Shown: piece by piece, positions 1-9,749 of the stretch | Layout of the letters: every line of letters starts with the position of its first letter | Numbering within the stretch: position 1 is the first letter of the stretch | Assembly (NCBI RefSeq): GCF_000238995.1 | Contig: NC_016638.1 | Coordinates: 855,993-919,992, forward strand | Length of the DNA stretch: 64,000 nucleotides | Origin: Mycoplasma haemocanis str. Illinois | GTDB taxonomy: Bacteria; Bacillota_I; Bacilli_A; Mycoplasmatales; Mycoplasmoidaceae | Reading direction: 5' to 3' | Notes under the pieces: model-generated | The model's input: only the letters and a program-made list of their open reading frames with translations | What the model was told of the DNA's origin: nothing | Databases searched by the model: none | Position numbers and translations under genes: made by a program

Positions 1-1734
1 ATAATAATCAAGAATACAGGATTTGTAGAAGAGGGAAAAAGTAAATTTGAAGCCAAGATTCTCTCTGTACTAGAGAGGTATAAAACTAGTTACGTAGGGG
101 AGGTTATATATTGCGGAAAAGATCAGTCTTTTATTCTCTTAGATTCCGAAAGATTAAAAAAAGTGGCATCATTTATTCCAGAGACGAATGATTACAAGAT
201 TGGAGAGAAGGTAATAATTCAACTTACCTCATTTGATCTAGAAAATCTACATGGAAAAATAGTTAAGAGAATTGGACACAAGAGTGATCCCAATATAGAA
301 GTTACCTCCATACTTGAGGATTATGGAATAAAGACTTCCTTTCCGGAAGAAGTAGTTAAAGAGGTTAACGATATAAATCTGGATATAAAAAGGCATGAAT
401 CCCACCCCGCTAGAAAGAACTTTAGAAATATAAGACTAGTAACTATCGATCCTTCCGATTCAAAAGACTTTGATGATGCGGTAGCGATCTATAAAAAAGG
501 AGATAATTATCTCCTGTATGTAGCCATATCCGATGTTTGAAGTTACTTAAAAAATTCTAGAAATACAGATATAGAAGCGCGAAGAAGGGGGACTTCTATA
601 TATTTCTTGGATTCAGTAATCCCCATGCTTCCGGAAAAATTATCCAACAACTATTGCTCACTCATGCCTAATCAAGACAGGTGTGCAGTTGTATTTTCCA
701 TAGAGATAGATGGACAGGGGAAAGCTCTGTGAAATACTATGGAAGTGAAACCGGGAGTTATTCATTCAAAGAGAAGATTTACATATGAAGAGGTGAATGA
801 ATTTTTTGATGGAGAGAATCAATTGGAAAAGGAAGATCCAGAAGTAAAGGAGTCCTTGACTCTAGGTTTGGAACTCTATAAGATGCTTGAGAATAATAGG
901 ATCAATAGAGGATATATAGCCATGGAGTTTCCGGAATTAAAAATGAAAATGAACCCGTCAGGAGAAATTACCGAAATATATCCTTATGTTCGCAAGCATG
1001 CCCAGATTATGATTGAGAACTTTATGATTTTGGCAAATGAAGGAATAGCGAGGTTATTGTCTGAGAAAAATATTCCTGGAATTTATAGAGTTCATGAGAA
1101 TCCAGATATGACTAAAATTCTTTTCTTCGCAGAAGAAGCGAGAAAACTTAGCTTCGAAATAGAAAACACTAACTTCGAGAAAATAACTCAAAAGACAATA
1201 TCCTCTTGATTCAGAAATGCCCCTAATCACGAGAATATAGATCTAATATATCTACTACTCCTTAGATCTCTCCAAAAAGCCAAGTACTCAATTAATAATT
1301 CTGGTCACTTTGGACTAAATTTAAAACACTACTTGCACTTTACCTCCCCTATACGTAGATATCCCGATACCATAGTTCACAAAATGCTGTGGCACTATCT
1401 ATTTGAAAATAATGAAATTCCTAAGAATTATGGAGATCCCATTTACTGCGATTTAAATGACGTTGCTAAGCACTCTTCACACGCAGAAATTCAAAGTAAT
1501 GAGGTAAGTAAGGAAATTAAGAATTGCAAGATAATTCAATTCATGAATAAGAGAGTTGATTCCACTTTCAAAGCAAAAGTTGTATTTCCTTCCAAGAGTG
1601 GAGCGTACGTACAATTAGAAGATTACTACGTAGAAGGTTTTGTTAAAAGTAGAATTCCTCTAATACTGGGTTCCAACGTCCTAGTAAAACCTATACACAA
1701 CTCAAAGGAATTTAAACTTCTAAAAGTTCTTTAA
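1..1734 (+). CDS. rnr: Ribonuclease R (5' part missing)
   Basis: A 3'-to-5' exoribonuclease of the RNB family that degrades structured RNA and works with tmRNA-SmpB in quality control. The frame is open from base 1, so the N-terminus lies outside the window. The catalytic RNB Asp cluster [13 protein letters not shown] is encoded at about 445-483. It is followed by the family segments ISDVWSYL and [11 protein letters not shown], then [11 protein letters not shown] near 1336, and a C-terminal S1 domain ([19 protein letters not shown], about 1567-1623). In-frame TGA codons at 538, 730 and 1207 are read as Trp. The stop TAA shares one base with the smpB start (TAATG), so the pair is probably translationally coupled. 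The assignment is secure. Confidence 0.95.
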
Positions 1735-2138
1735 TGTCACGCATTAAAGAACTACTTAATAATCGTAGAGATGAAAGATTCTATGAAGTATTTGATAAGT
1801 ATGAATGTGGTTTAGTTCTTAATAGCCTGACAAGGAAACAAATATTTAATTACGAAGTATCTCTTTCAGGAAGTCATGGATGGATAAAGAATGAAGAAAT
1901 CTTTCTTAGAGGACTTACCAAGGAGAATATAAAGCTACTCCTTCACAAAGAAGAAATTAATAAGATTGCCAGATTAGTAAGGGAAAAGAAGTATCTACTT
2001 ATTCCGAAGAATCTATATTTGAAGAACTATAAAGCTAAGATAACTCTACTACTAGTGAAGAGAATTAGGAAGACAAGTAAAGATAAATTAGAGAGTATTA
2101 AAAGGAAGGACGAAAAGAAACTACTTAGATTCTCCTAA
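1734..2138 (+). CDS. smpB: SsrA (tmRNA)-binding protein SmpB
   Basis: The partner of tmRNA in rescue of stalled ribosomes. It is 134 aa, slightly short of the usual 145-160. Family landmarks are an N-terminal RRDERFYEVFDKYECG segment, the central GSHGWIKNEEIFLRGL, the conserved KLLLHKEEINKIARLV helix, and LIPKNLYLKNYKAKI, matching the LVPLKLYFKNGWAKV strand of other SmpB proteins. The C-terminal tail is basic, as expected for tmRNA and ribosome contact. The ATG overlaps the rnr stop by one base. The 3' end overlaps the convergent tsf gene by 18 bp. RNase R and SmpB act in the same pathway, so the coupling makes sense. Confidence 0.93.
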   Translation: MSRIKELLNNRRDERFYEVFDKYECGLVLNSLTRKQIFNYEVSLSGSHGWIKNEEIFLRGLTKENIKLLLHKEEINKIARLVREKKYLLIPKNLYLKNYKAKITLLLVKRIRKTSKDKLESIKRKDEKKLLRFS

Positions 2139-2954
2139 CCCAAAATACATAGCCATCCGGACTTCGACGTCCAATTCTCTTAACCGATCTTTTATTTTTT
2201 TAGAAGTATCATACAAATATGGCTGTTCCACAAAAGCCTCTTGAGCAACTAACTTCTTAATTCTCTGTTCAATAATATTGGCATGAAATTCTTTGGGTTT
2301 ATTCTCCTTCTCTAGAAGAGTAGTAATGATCTCCTTCTCTGAATTAATTCAAGACTCATCCACTTGATCGGGAGAAATAAACTTAGGATTATTAGCGGCA
2401 TAATGAACCGCCAAGCCATATATATCCTCATCCTTAAGAGCCTTGCTAAGAATAACAAAAGCAGACATTCTTCCATTGTTATGTCTATAGCAAGCAACAG
2501 ATTCTCCAGTTCCCAGAGCGAAATACCTAGCCCTACTTAAAACAATCTTCTCTCCGGTTATAGAAGAAAGATGAAGACAACCATCTGCGACACTCTCGCC
2601 GGTTTCCATTTTTAGACTATTAATCTCTTCCAAATCCTCCTTCCCTAAATTCAAAATAGAATCCATAATCCTATCCGCCAAAGCAGTAAACTCCTTGGAA
2701 TTGGCGACAAAGTCGGTCTCAGAATTCATCTCCATAATGACAACTCCCTTACTATCCTTCTTAACAAAGGTACTTCCTTCCTTGGCCTCTCTTAAGGCGT
2801 TTTTATTTGTCGCTTTAGCTATTCCTTTCGTACGAAGTCACTTAATAGAAGCTTCTAGATCATTATTATTCTCTTCTAAAGCCTTCTTGCAGTCAGCAAG
2901 ACCGGCTTGGCTTGCATTTCTCAATTTTAAAATCAAATCTTTATCAATAGCCAT
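2121..2954 (-). CDS. tsf: Elongation factor Ts
   Basis: The nucleotide exchange factor that recycles EF-Tu-GDP. It has 277 aa with one TGA-encoded Trp (codon at 2349-2351). The N-terminal UBA-like helix is present (LRNASQAGLADCKKALEENN), then the core motif MEMNSETDFVANSKEF and two subdomains. The C-terminus EVRMAMYFGLGES matches the family ending. The start ATG at 2952-2954 lies 5 bp after the gatB stop. EF-Tu is encoded 11 kb away on the same strand. No rpsB precedes it, which differs from the common rpsB-tsf arrangement. Confidence 0.94.
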
Positions 2955-2959
2955 AACCC

Positions 2960-4345
2960 TTATATTTTATACCTTTCCAAAATCTTCTCGAAAAACTGCT
3001 TAGTTTTTAAGGGGTTTGCCTGACCCTTAGACTTCTTCATACATTCACCAATTATTAATCTTTCCAACTTAGAGGGATTCTCGATTAACTTAGGCAATTG
3101 ATCCTGATATATTAAAAAAGCACTCTCCACTAAAGCTCCTATAGTTTCATCATCGGACAATTCTACAGGCTTCAATTTTCTAATGGCATTCTTATAGGAA
3201 GCTTTATTCACTATTATCTCCTTCAGAAGATCCTTGGCCATTCTAAGATTGATATCCTTTTTTATCTCAGTCTGAACAACTACCTTTTCAACGTCATCAT
3301 AAGGCAACTCTTCCCCAGAGACTAAGAACCCCGAAGCGATATTCACAATTCAATTGTAAGAACTCCTCAAATTTTGTAACTTTTCATTTAGCCTGTTAAC
3401 GCATTTGAATATCTCATAATTATCAAGCAAATAATCAGATTCAGAATCCTTCAACCCCCCTTGAACTAACTCTTCTTTTAAAAATTCTAAATTTCAAAAA
3501 ATCTCATTCACCATCCCCTCATATTCGGATTTTGTGAATCTTAAAGTGGGGATATTAGCCTCAGGAATATAAAAATACTCTCGGGTAGTATTCTTCTTAC
3601 GCATAATTTCACATTTCTTCAACTTCTCAACCCAAGCATAAGTATAGCCTTCGACCTCTTCCCCCCTATCCAATGCTTCCGATTGCAGCTTTATTAAATA
3701 TTCCAGAGCATTCTTGAGAGAAAAAAGACTGTTTAAATTCTTAACTTCAGACTTAACTGAAAGAGGATCTTCGTTATTTCTGCGAAGAGATACATTCAAA
3801 TCTATCCTCATCTTCCCCTCTTCATAGGAAGCTGAAGATATATTTAAAAAATTACAAATCCTCCTTAACTGACGTAGAAAAATCTCGATCTCTTCGTAAC
3901 TTCTAAAATCAGGATTAGTAACCACTTCAGCTAAAGCTCTTCCAAGTCTAGAAAAGGAAAGACGGACTTCATGACCATGCTTAAACTGCTGGGCTGTATC
4001 CTCTTCCATATGTATCTGTTTTAAAGTTATCTTTCTACCCCCAACACTTAAAAATCCCCTTTGCCCTATAGGATTAAAAAATTGTGTAATTTGATATCCT
4101 CGGGGCAGGTCATAATAAAAGTAGTTCTTTCTATCAAAAGAAATATTCTCATAGTTAACATTAGCATTTAAAGCTTTAGCAAGAATAATAGTCTTTTTAA
4201 CAGCCTCCAAATTAAGAATTGGCAAAGTCCCGGGAAAACCCAAAGAAACCCAAGAAGAATCATTAACTCTTTCGGGAGAAAAAGCCTTTTTATCCACATT
4301 AAGAGCAATGTGGATCTCTAAACCTATGGATACTATGTAATTCAT
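2960..4345 (-). CDS. gatB: Asp/Glu-tRNA amidotransferase subunit B
   Basis: Subunit B of GatCAB, which carries tRNA kinase and tRNA-binding activity for converting Glu-tRNA(Gln) to Gln-tRNA(Gln). It is 461 aa with several TGA-Trp codons between 3346 and 3494. The N-terminal cradle is recognisable: VSIGLEIHIALN, then YYDLPRGYQITQF, then ITLKQIHMEEDTA. The C-terminal YqeY-like tail has LIIGECMKKSKGQANP. The usual DRKNYFYYDLPKGYQ motif reads FDRKNYFYYDLPRGYQ. The start codon overlaps the end of gatA by 13 bp. Gene order is gatC-gatA-gatB, as in other mycoplasmas. The enzyme substitutes for a missing GlnRS. Confidence 0.95.
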
Positions 4346-5766
4346 CTCTGTAGATACTTGGTGGCCATTAATAGAAATTCATCCTTCTTAAAGGAGGCCA
4401 TAACATGAAGACCTACCGGCATATCCTTTACCTTAATTCAAGGAATAGAAATGGCAGGAAGAGAGCAGAAATTGGCCAACAAAAGAATATTTTGTATGGC
4501 ATTAGGCCTGTACCCCCTCTTAACTTCATTAACTAAAGGGGGTATAAAGAGTGTGGTAGGACTTAAAATCAGATCATAGTGTTTAAATAACTTCTCCATC
4601 TCCAAATTTATTAACGATATTAGCCTCTTACTCTTAAGATACAAATCTTCATAGTTCTCTCCATCCAAAAAGTACATTCCCAGAATTTGTCGAAATACAA
4701 ACTCATCCCCCAAGTCCTTCCTGTTATTCACCAAAATCTCTTCATAATTCTGGCCATTTTGTTTCTTAAATATCGATAACTCAGGCTCTTTGCTAAAGGG
4801 AAATAACAATCCCGTTAAATTTGCATAGTTGGAGATACTTTCGGATCAAGCTACCACGGAGTAAATAATACTACATAAACTCAAAAGTTCCCTGTTGAAA
4901 TCCAATACCTGAACTTGAATTCCCTCAACTTTTGATAAATCCTCCAACAATTTAAAAAATGACTCTTTGACTTCCGACTCCTCTGAAGCTAAATTCTCTG
5001 GAAAAAGATCTTTAAATACAGCTATCTTTATCGGTTTTTTAAAAGGCTTAGAAAGTGATTTAAGATAGTCAAATTTAGAAACCCTTAAAGTTGTTAAATC
5101 CTTAGGGTCGGATACAGATATCTCCGAAAATACAGCAGCTATTGTCTCCAGAGAAGACGACATAATAGAAGGGGTATCCATTTGAGAACAAAAAGGAAAA
5201 AATCCATACCTAGATATCATTCCATAACTAGGCTTAAACCCGTATATTCCCGCACAAGAAGCAGGAAATCTGGCGGAATCTCCTGTATCCGAAGCAATTG
5301 AAAAATCAATTAATCCTTTAGCTATTAAATACGCACTGCCAGAAGAAGAACCACCGATTATCCTTTCATTATCATTAGGATTTCTAACTTCTCCCGAATG
5401 CCCAGACAAACCCGTACCTCCCAAGCCAAATTCATCTAAATTAGTATTAACTAAATTTATAGATCCACACTTCTTAAGAATCTTATATACAGTGGCATTA
5501 ATTGGGGGTGTATAGCCAATTAAAAACTTAGACCCTCCGGTAACTTGAGTCTCTGTATTGGAGATTAAATCTTTCAGTCCATAAACGGAATATAAAAGAG
5601 GATTAGAAAAAGATCACGAGACATCCTTCATCTGCTTTTGAATCCGATCAAAATCCAGAGTCTCTCTTATATAAGCGTTACTATCTTGAACTTCTAAAAG
5701 ACCTTTATAAAGCTTCTTAATCTCCGCGGGAGCTGGTTTTTTTAATTTGAATATTAATGAACTCAT
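4333..5766 (-). CDS. gatA: Asp/Glu-tRNA amidotransferase subunit A
   Basis: The glutaminase/amidase subunit of GatCAB. It is 477 aa, read through TGA codons. The Ser-cisSer-Lys triad of the amidase signature family is visible: Lys65 in VYGLKDLI, the Ser cluster at about 138-144 in IIGGSSSGSA, and the nucleophile Ser164 in SDTGDSARFPAS. The canonical motif has GGS; here it is GDS. The next conserved strand is NTNLDEFGLGGTG. The start chosen is ATG at 5764-5766, which places 50 bp inside gatC. An internal start is unlikely because the conserved KPAPAEI segment follows directly. Confidence 0.94.
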
Positions 5767-6019
5767 AATTTTGAATTAAGTTCTGTAGTAATTCAACATT
5801 CTCACACGACTCTGTAGACTCTGTAAATAAAGAAGAATCAATTCCAATCTCTCCCTTAGAAGAAAATGGAAGTACACCTAATGTATCAAAAGATTTAAGT
5901 TTATTTAAATCTAAATCAGCCTCCTCTAGATATCTCAAACAATCATCTAAGATCTCATCTGAAGGAGATAAATATATCCTTTGAGATAAGATTAAGAAGC
6001 GGGATTTTAAATCCGACAC
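5717..6019 (-). CDS. gatC: Asp/Glu-tRNA amidotransferase subunit C (GatC-like)
   Basis: A 100-aa protein directly upstream of gatA, in the position of GatC, the small subunit that stabilises GatA in the GatCAB complex. Similarity is weak, as is typical for mollicute GatC. It has an N-terminal helical half (LSPSDEILDDCLRYLEEADL) and a middle FDTLGVLPFSS segment that can stand in for the LxDVLRED region. The start is GTG immediately after the HU stop TAG (TAGGTG). The assignment rests mainly on position and length. Confidence 0.75.
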   Translation of the reverse strand: MSDLKSRFLILSQRIYLSPSDEILDDCLRYLEEADLDLNKLKSFDTLGVLPFSSKGEIGIDSSLFTESTESCENVELLQNLIQNYEFINIQIKKTSSRGD

Positions 6020-6325
6020 CTAAAAATCAAACTCGTTTACTTTAACTTCACCCTCAACCAATCCTTTAAACTTCCTAGAAGGAACTAACTTAGGAACTTC
6101 TTTGGCTGGAATTTCAATTGGTTTCTTTGTAAGAGGATTGATACCAGTTCTTGCAGAACGTTGAGAAATCTTAAATTTACCAAGATCAAGAACAACAACT
6201 TCTTTTGAAGCCATCAATTCTTCTAAAATTACTTTTTGATAACTATTAAGAACTAACTGAACATCTTTCATTGAAAGATTGGAATCTTTTGAAATTTTGG
6301 AAAGAAGATCTTTTTTGTTAAGCAT
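6020..6325 (-). CDS. hup: HU-family DNA-binding protein
   Basis: A nucleoid-associated histone-like protein of 101 aa. The typical start MLNKKDLLSKISKDS is used here (ATG at 6323-6325). The frame stays open 16 codons further upstream, but that extension lacks HU similarity. The core has VVVLDLGKFKISQRSARTG followed by INPLTKKPIEIPAKEVPK, matching the HU arm with its NPxTGE/K and IPA elements; the DNA-intercalating Pro lies in the NPLTKKP segment. It bends and compacts DNA. It sits between der and gatC, with 51 bp of AT-rich leader before der's end. Confidence 0.93.
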   Translation of the reverse strand: MLNKKDLLSKISKDSNLSMKDVQLVLNSYQKVILEELMASKEVVVLDLGKFKISQRSARTGINPLTKKPIEIPAKEVPKLVPSRKFKGLVEGEVKVNEFDF

Positions 6326-6376
6326 GTTGTTTTTGTTAATACATAAATAATTATATATGAACTCACACCTCAAAAA

Positions 6377-7687
6377 TTAAATTTTTTTTTTATAAATTAC
6401 AGTTATCGGCGTAATTACGTATTGGAAGGCCTTCCGCAGCTGATTCTCTACTAATCTAGAATATGAAAAATGTAGTAAATTAGGGTCATTACAAAGAATT
6501 AGGAAAGTAGGAATATGGGATTTAATTTGAGAAACGGAATACATCTTTAGCTTTCGTCCCTTTACAGTTGGGATAGAAAATAGAGAGGTGATCTTATACA
6601 AAAAAAGATTTAAATTCTTATCTCCTATAACTTTAGTGCGTTCACACTCTATCTCCTGCAACTTATCAAAGATTAAAGAAAGTTTATCTCCATATTTTGC
6701 ACTAACAAAAATTACTGGGGCCCATTTCAAAAAGGAAAATCTCTTTCTTAATGAAGCCTCTAAATGACTCCTATTAGTATGCGTCCTTTCGACTAAATCC
6801 CATTTATTAGCAACTATAATGGTGGGTATATTGGCTTTAAATATTAAACCTCCAACCCTTTCATCAAGCTCCGATAAATCTTCAGAAATATCCAACATAA
6901 AAATAAGAGTATTAGCCCTAGCTATGGCTTTTTGTGCTCTCAATACAGAATACTTCTCCTTCTCATCCACCCTCATCTGAGAGTGTCTCTTTATTCCTGG
7001 AGTATCAATGAGGGTATAACTCTTTCCATTAAAAGAAAAATCTAAATCTATTGCATCCCTAGTAGTTCCAGACACTTCTGAAACTAACACCCTCTCTTTC
7101 TTCAATAACGAATTCACTAAAGAGGATTTACCGACATTTGGCCTTCCAATAATTGCTATCTTTAATCTTTCCCCACTTTCTTCAAATATCTCCTCTTCGC
7201 CTAAATGACTAACTATGGAAGTAAGAAGATTACCGGTATTTATCCCATGCTCGGCGGAAATAACTATTCCCTCTCCAAATCCTAATTTCAGATGACTTTG
7301 AACATCGGCCCCCTTTACATCACACTTATTAACCACAACTAAAACGTTGGAGGCCCTATTCTTTTTTAAGGTCTTAGCTATTTGAAAATCATCAGAATCT
7401 ATTCCGTCTTTAGCTGAAGTTAAAAAGAGTATTAAATCAGCCTCCTTGAGAGCTATTTCTGTTTGTCTATTTATCTCCTTCTGGAAGGAATAATTATCGA
7501 GAGTATATCCTCCCGTATCGGTAAGAAGAAAAGATCTATGGAGCCAATAGCACTCTAAAGTAATGCGATCCCTAGTTACTCCTGGCTTGGAAAATACTAC
7601 CGCGTGTCTTTCTCCTACTAATCTATTAAAAAGTTGCGACTTACCTACGTTAGGTTTACCAATTATTACTACGTTCTTTGGAGGCAA
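6377..7687 (-). CDS. der: Ribosome-associated GTPase Der (EngA)
   Basis: An essential GTPase with two tandem G domains, used in 50S subunit assembly. It is 436 aa. The first P-loop GKPNVGKS is at 10-17, with DTGG near 57 and NKCD near 120. The second P-loop GRPNVGKS is at 181-188, followed by DTPG and NKWD. A C-terminal KH-like domain ends in PITVIYKKKI. The start is TTG at 7685-7687, giving MPPKNVVIIG; an in-frame stop lies shortly upstream, so no longer form is likely. Confidence 0.96.
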   Translation of the reverse strand: MPPKNVVIIGKPNVGKSQLFNRLVGERHAVVFSKPGVTRDRITLECYWLHRSFLLTDTGGYTLDNYSFQKEINRQTEIALKEADLILFLTSAKDGIDSDDFQIAKTLKKNRASNVLVVVNKCDVKGADVQSHLKLGFGEGIVISAEHGINTGNLLTSIVSHLGEEEIFEESGERLKIAIIGRPNVGKSSLVNSLLKKERVLVSEVSGTTRDAIDLDFSFNGKSYTLIDTPGIKRHSQMRVDEKEKYSVLRAQKAIARANTLIFMLDISEDLSELDERVGGLIFKANIPTIIVANKWDLVERTHTNRSHLEASLRKRFSFLKWAPVIFVSAKYGDKLSLIFDKLQEIECERTKVIGDKNLNLFLYKITSLFSIPTVKGRKLKMYSVSQIKSHIPTFLILCNDPNLLHFSYSRLVENQLRKAFQYVITPITVIYKKKI

Positions 7688-7705
7688 AAGTGAAGCCTAA
7701 TGCGA

Positions 7706-7912
7706 CTACTCCTGAGACTTCTTTTTCTTAAGTGCTAACTTAGCTCTTTTAAATGATATTTTTATTAAAGACCTTCTAATCTCTTTGATACCTTTAGCGG
7801 AAGGTTTACAGGCCTCCAAAGCCTCTTTCAACTTCTGCCTGTACTCTTCAGAATCAAGAGCTTTTACGGTTCAGGTTAAGTTAAGAAAAAATATATCAAA
7901 TTCCTCTGACAT
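7706..7912 (-). CDS. Small conserved-looking basic protein, unknown function
   Basis: A 68-aa reading frame between der and the choline-kinase-like gene, with one TGA-Trp. It begins MSEEFDIFFLNLTWTV and becomes strongly basic at the C-terminus, with many Lys and Arg (KISFKRAKLALKKKKSQE). It starts at ATG 7910-7912 and ends 18 bp before the der start, so it fills the gap exactly as a gene would in this compact genome. No family recognised. It could bind RNA or ribosomes, but that is a guess from charge only. Confidence 0.6.
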
Positions 7913-7931
7913 GATTTCTTCAGAAAAAATT

Positions 7932-8756
7932 TTAATAATTTCCAATTTCTAAATTTCCAACATTTTTAAAAATTTGAAATTTATATTTTTCCAATTGGGA
8001 AAATAAACGTCTTCTATATACCTTTATAGACTCCGATTCCTCTAAAACAAAACTTAACTGAAGAGAATACATGGTTGCCATAAAGCAATACTTAAATAAT
8101 CGTCTTAAGGAAAGGTCGGCAAGAGTAGCCAAATACTTAATATGTCACATATCCAAATCTGACTCCTTAACAAAATTACCATAATCCCAATAAGGAGAAT
8201 TGATCCTACCTCATTCAAAATCTATGATGGAAAGGATTTTCTTGTCTTTGTTATAAATAAGATTTCCTGGAGATATATCATTGTGACAAAGTGTATGCTT
8301 TTGATTCTCATTCTGTTTAACGAGTTTTAAATAAATATCTAGATCCTCTTTGCTGAAGTTGTCCTTCGTCTGCTCATAAAACTCTAAATCATCATGTAAT
8401 AAAACAAGGCAATTTATGGGACTACTATGGATCTTCTTTATTTCCGACACCAGTAAAACCAAATATTGTTTATCTATATCGAGCCTATTTGTGGGATCGC
8501 CGTCAAGCCATCTTCACACACTATCTCCCGACTTTTCATCATAAAAGAGATAATTATCATTCTTCGTTAACTTCAAAATAGCAAGCTCATTCTTTCTGGA
8601 AATGAAGTGATTATTGTCTCCTATCCTAACTTTAAATTCCTCATTATTTTCAGTGGTTAACTTGTATGTCCTATTTGAATATCCTTGATAAATCCTAAAA
8701 ATAGACTTGATATCCTTTCGATTTAAAGCTTTAATAAATATCTCTTCAGCCTCCAC
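7932..8756 (-). CDS. Choline/ethanolamine kinase-like (aminoglycoside phosphotransferase fold) protein
   Basis: A 274-aa protein with the small-molecule kinase fold. Brenner's motif is HNDISPGNLIYN and the metal-binding motif is SIIDFEWG. The N-lobe has a Ser-rich nucleotide loop, YQGYSNRTYKL, in the place of the LicA/choline kinase P-loop. The likely reaction is ATP-dependent phosphorylation of choline or a similar alcohol for lipid or surface decoration; thiamine or sugar kinase activity cannot be excluded. The GTG start shares its G with the stop TAG of atpC (TAGTG), which supports this start. Two TGA stops within the frame are Trp codons. Confidence 0.8.
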
Positions 8757-9007
8757 TATTTGAACTTCACTGATGATCCATAAATACTACATCTATTATT
8801 AGACATAGTCAATCACCCCTCCTTTAAATTTAAAAATACCTTCTTTTGAGACTTCTCAAAAATCACCACCTCTCCATCTGCAAGTTGTTCCATAACAGAA
8901 GAGTAATTCCTATTTATAATCATCAAACCGTCAGGCCTCTTTATCTTCACCTTAATCACATCGTTTTCATATACCACTCCCCCAATAGTGAGAATTTTAA
9001 GTTTCAT
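8756..9007 (-). CDS. atpC: F-type ATP synthase epsilon subunit, short form
   Basis: An 83-aa protein resembling the N-terminal beta-sandwich of AtpC: MKLKILTIGGVVYENDVIKV at the start, then IINRNYSSVMEQLADGEVVI, then a TGA-Trp and TMSNNRCSIYGSS. It matches the pattern MxLKIVTPxGxVFEGEV, pHAPLVSxLKPGxLxI, VTNNRVTVLAD. The C-terminal helical hairpin found in longer (130-140 aa) homologues is absent. The gene lies alone between tatD and the kinase-like gene, away from any other atp gene in the window. It overlaps tatD by 11 bp. Confidence 0.82.
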
Positions 9008-9749
9008 TTAATTTAAAAAAATCTTGAAAATTAGAGAGTAAGTGATCCCTGCATTGTTCAAAGTTTATACCTTTCGCTTTAGACAAGGATTCAATTATAT
9101 CTTTCACCTTCTCGGAATCCTCGCTCAAGTAAGGAGCATCTGTTTCCACTAGAAAATGAGAAAGATCTATAGACTCCAAAATACCGGAAGTCTTATTACC
9201 CTCTCTAAAAATAATAGGAGATATAGATAACATTCATCTTCCTGGTAGGGCCAGAAATCTATTAGCCAATTCCAAATCTCCATCGTAGCAATGTATAATT
9301 CCAAATCAATTTATATCTTTAAGAAGGGACAAAGCCTCTTCAGAGGCATTTCTCAAATGAAGCATAACGGGAAGATTTAATTTCTTGGCTAAATCACATT
9401 GGGCAAGAAATCATCTTTTCTGATTCTCGAATACCTCTTCTTTAGGCATCCGATAGAAATCTAGTCCAATTTCTCCAATTGCCAAAACTTTAGAATTGCT
9501 CCTTATCTTATACTCTAGAAGCTCCATGGTGGATTCTAAATCCAACCCGTCTATCTCTAGTGGATGTATTCCTGCCGTAACATAAACATTGCTATGTTCC
9601 TTAGATTGAGAAAATGCTATTTCTAAATCTTCCAAATTAGTGGAAACAACATTGAATATTCAGTCCCTATAAAGATCCTTACGTTGTCTCAATCAAAGAT
9701 TAAGACGATCGGAATTTAAATGTATGTGAGAATCAAAAAATTTAAACAT
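8997..9749 (-). CDS. tatD: TatD-family metal-dependent deoxyribonuclease
   Basis: A 250-aa TIM-barrel hydrolase. Metal ligands are visible: the N-terminal FFDSHIHLN (HxH), the Glu in LAIGEIGLDFYR, VMLHLRNA, IIHCYDG and the final Asp in LVETDAPYL. The family acts as a 3'-5' DNA or RNA exonuclease in repair. TGA codons at several places encode Trp. Its ATG overlaps the mnmE stop (TAATG), so the two are probably coupled; the mnmE-tatD order is also known in other mycoplasmas. Confidence 0.94.

Noticed and set aside
1..1734. Apparent pseudogene with internal stops in rnr (and in many other genes)
   Set aside because: All the stops are TGA, and each joins conserved segments in the same frame. This is code 4 Trp usage, not gene decay.
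2695..3003. Plus-strand frame with hydrophobic and basic stretches over tsf
   Set aside because: It is the reverse of EF-Ts, which is conserved over its whole length.
6325..6373. Longer HU start at 6373
   Set aside because: The extra 16 residues do not match HU, and the ATG at 6323-6325 begins the usual HU N-terminus.
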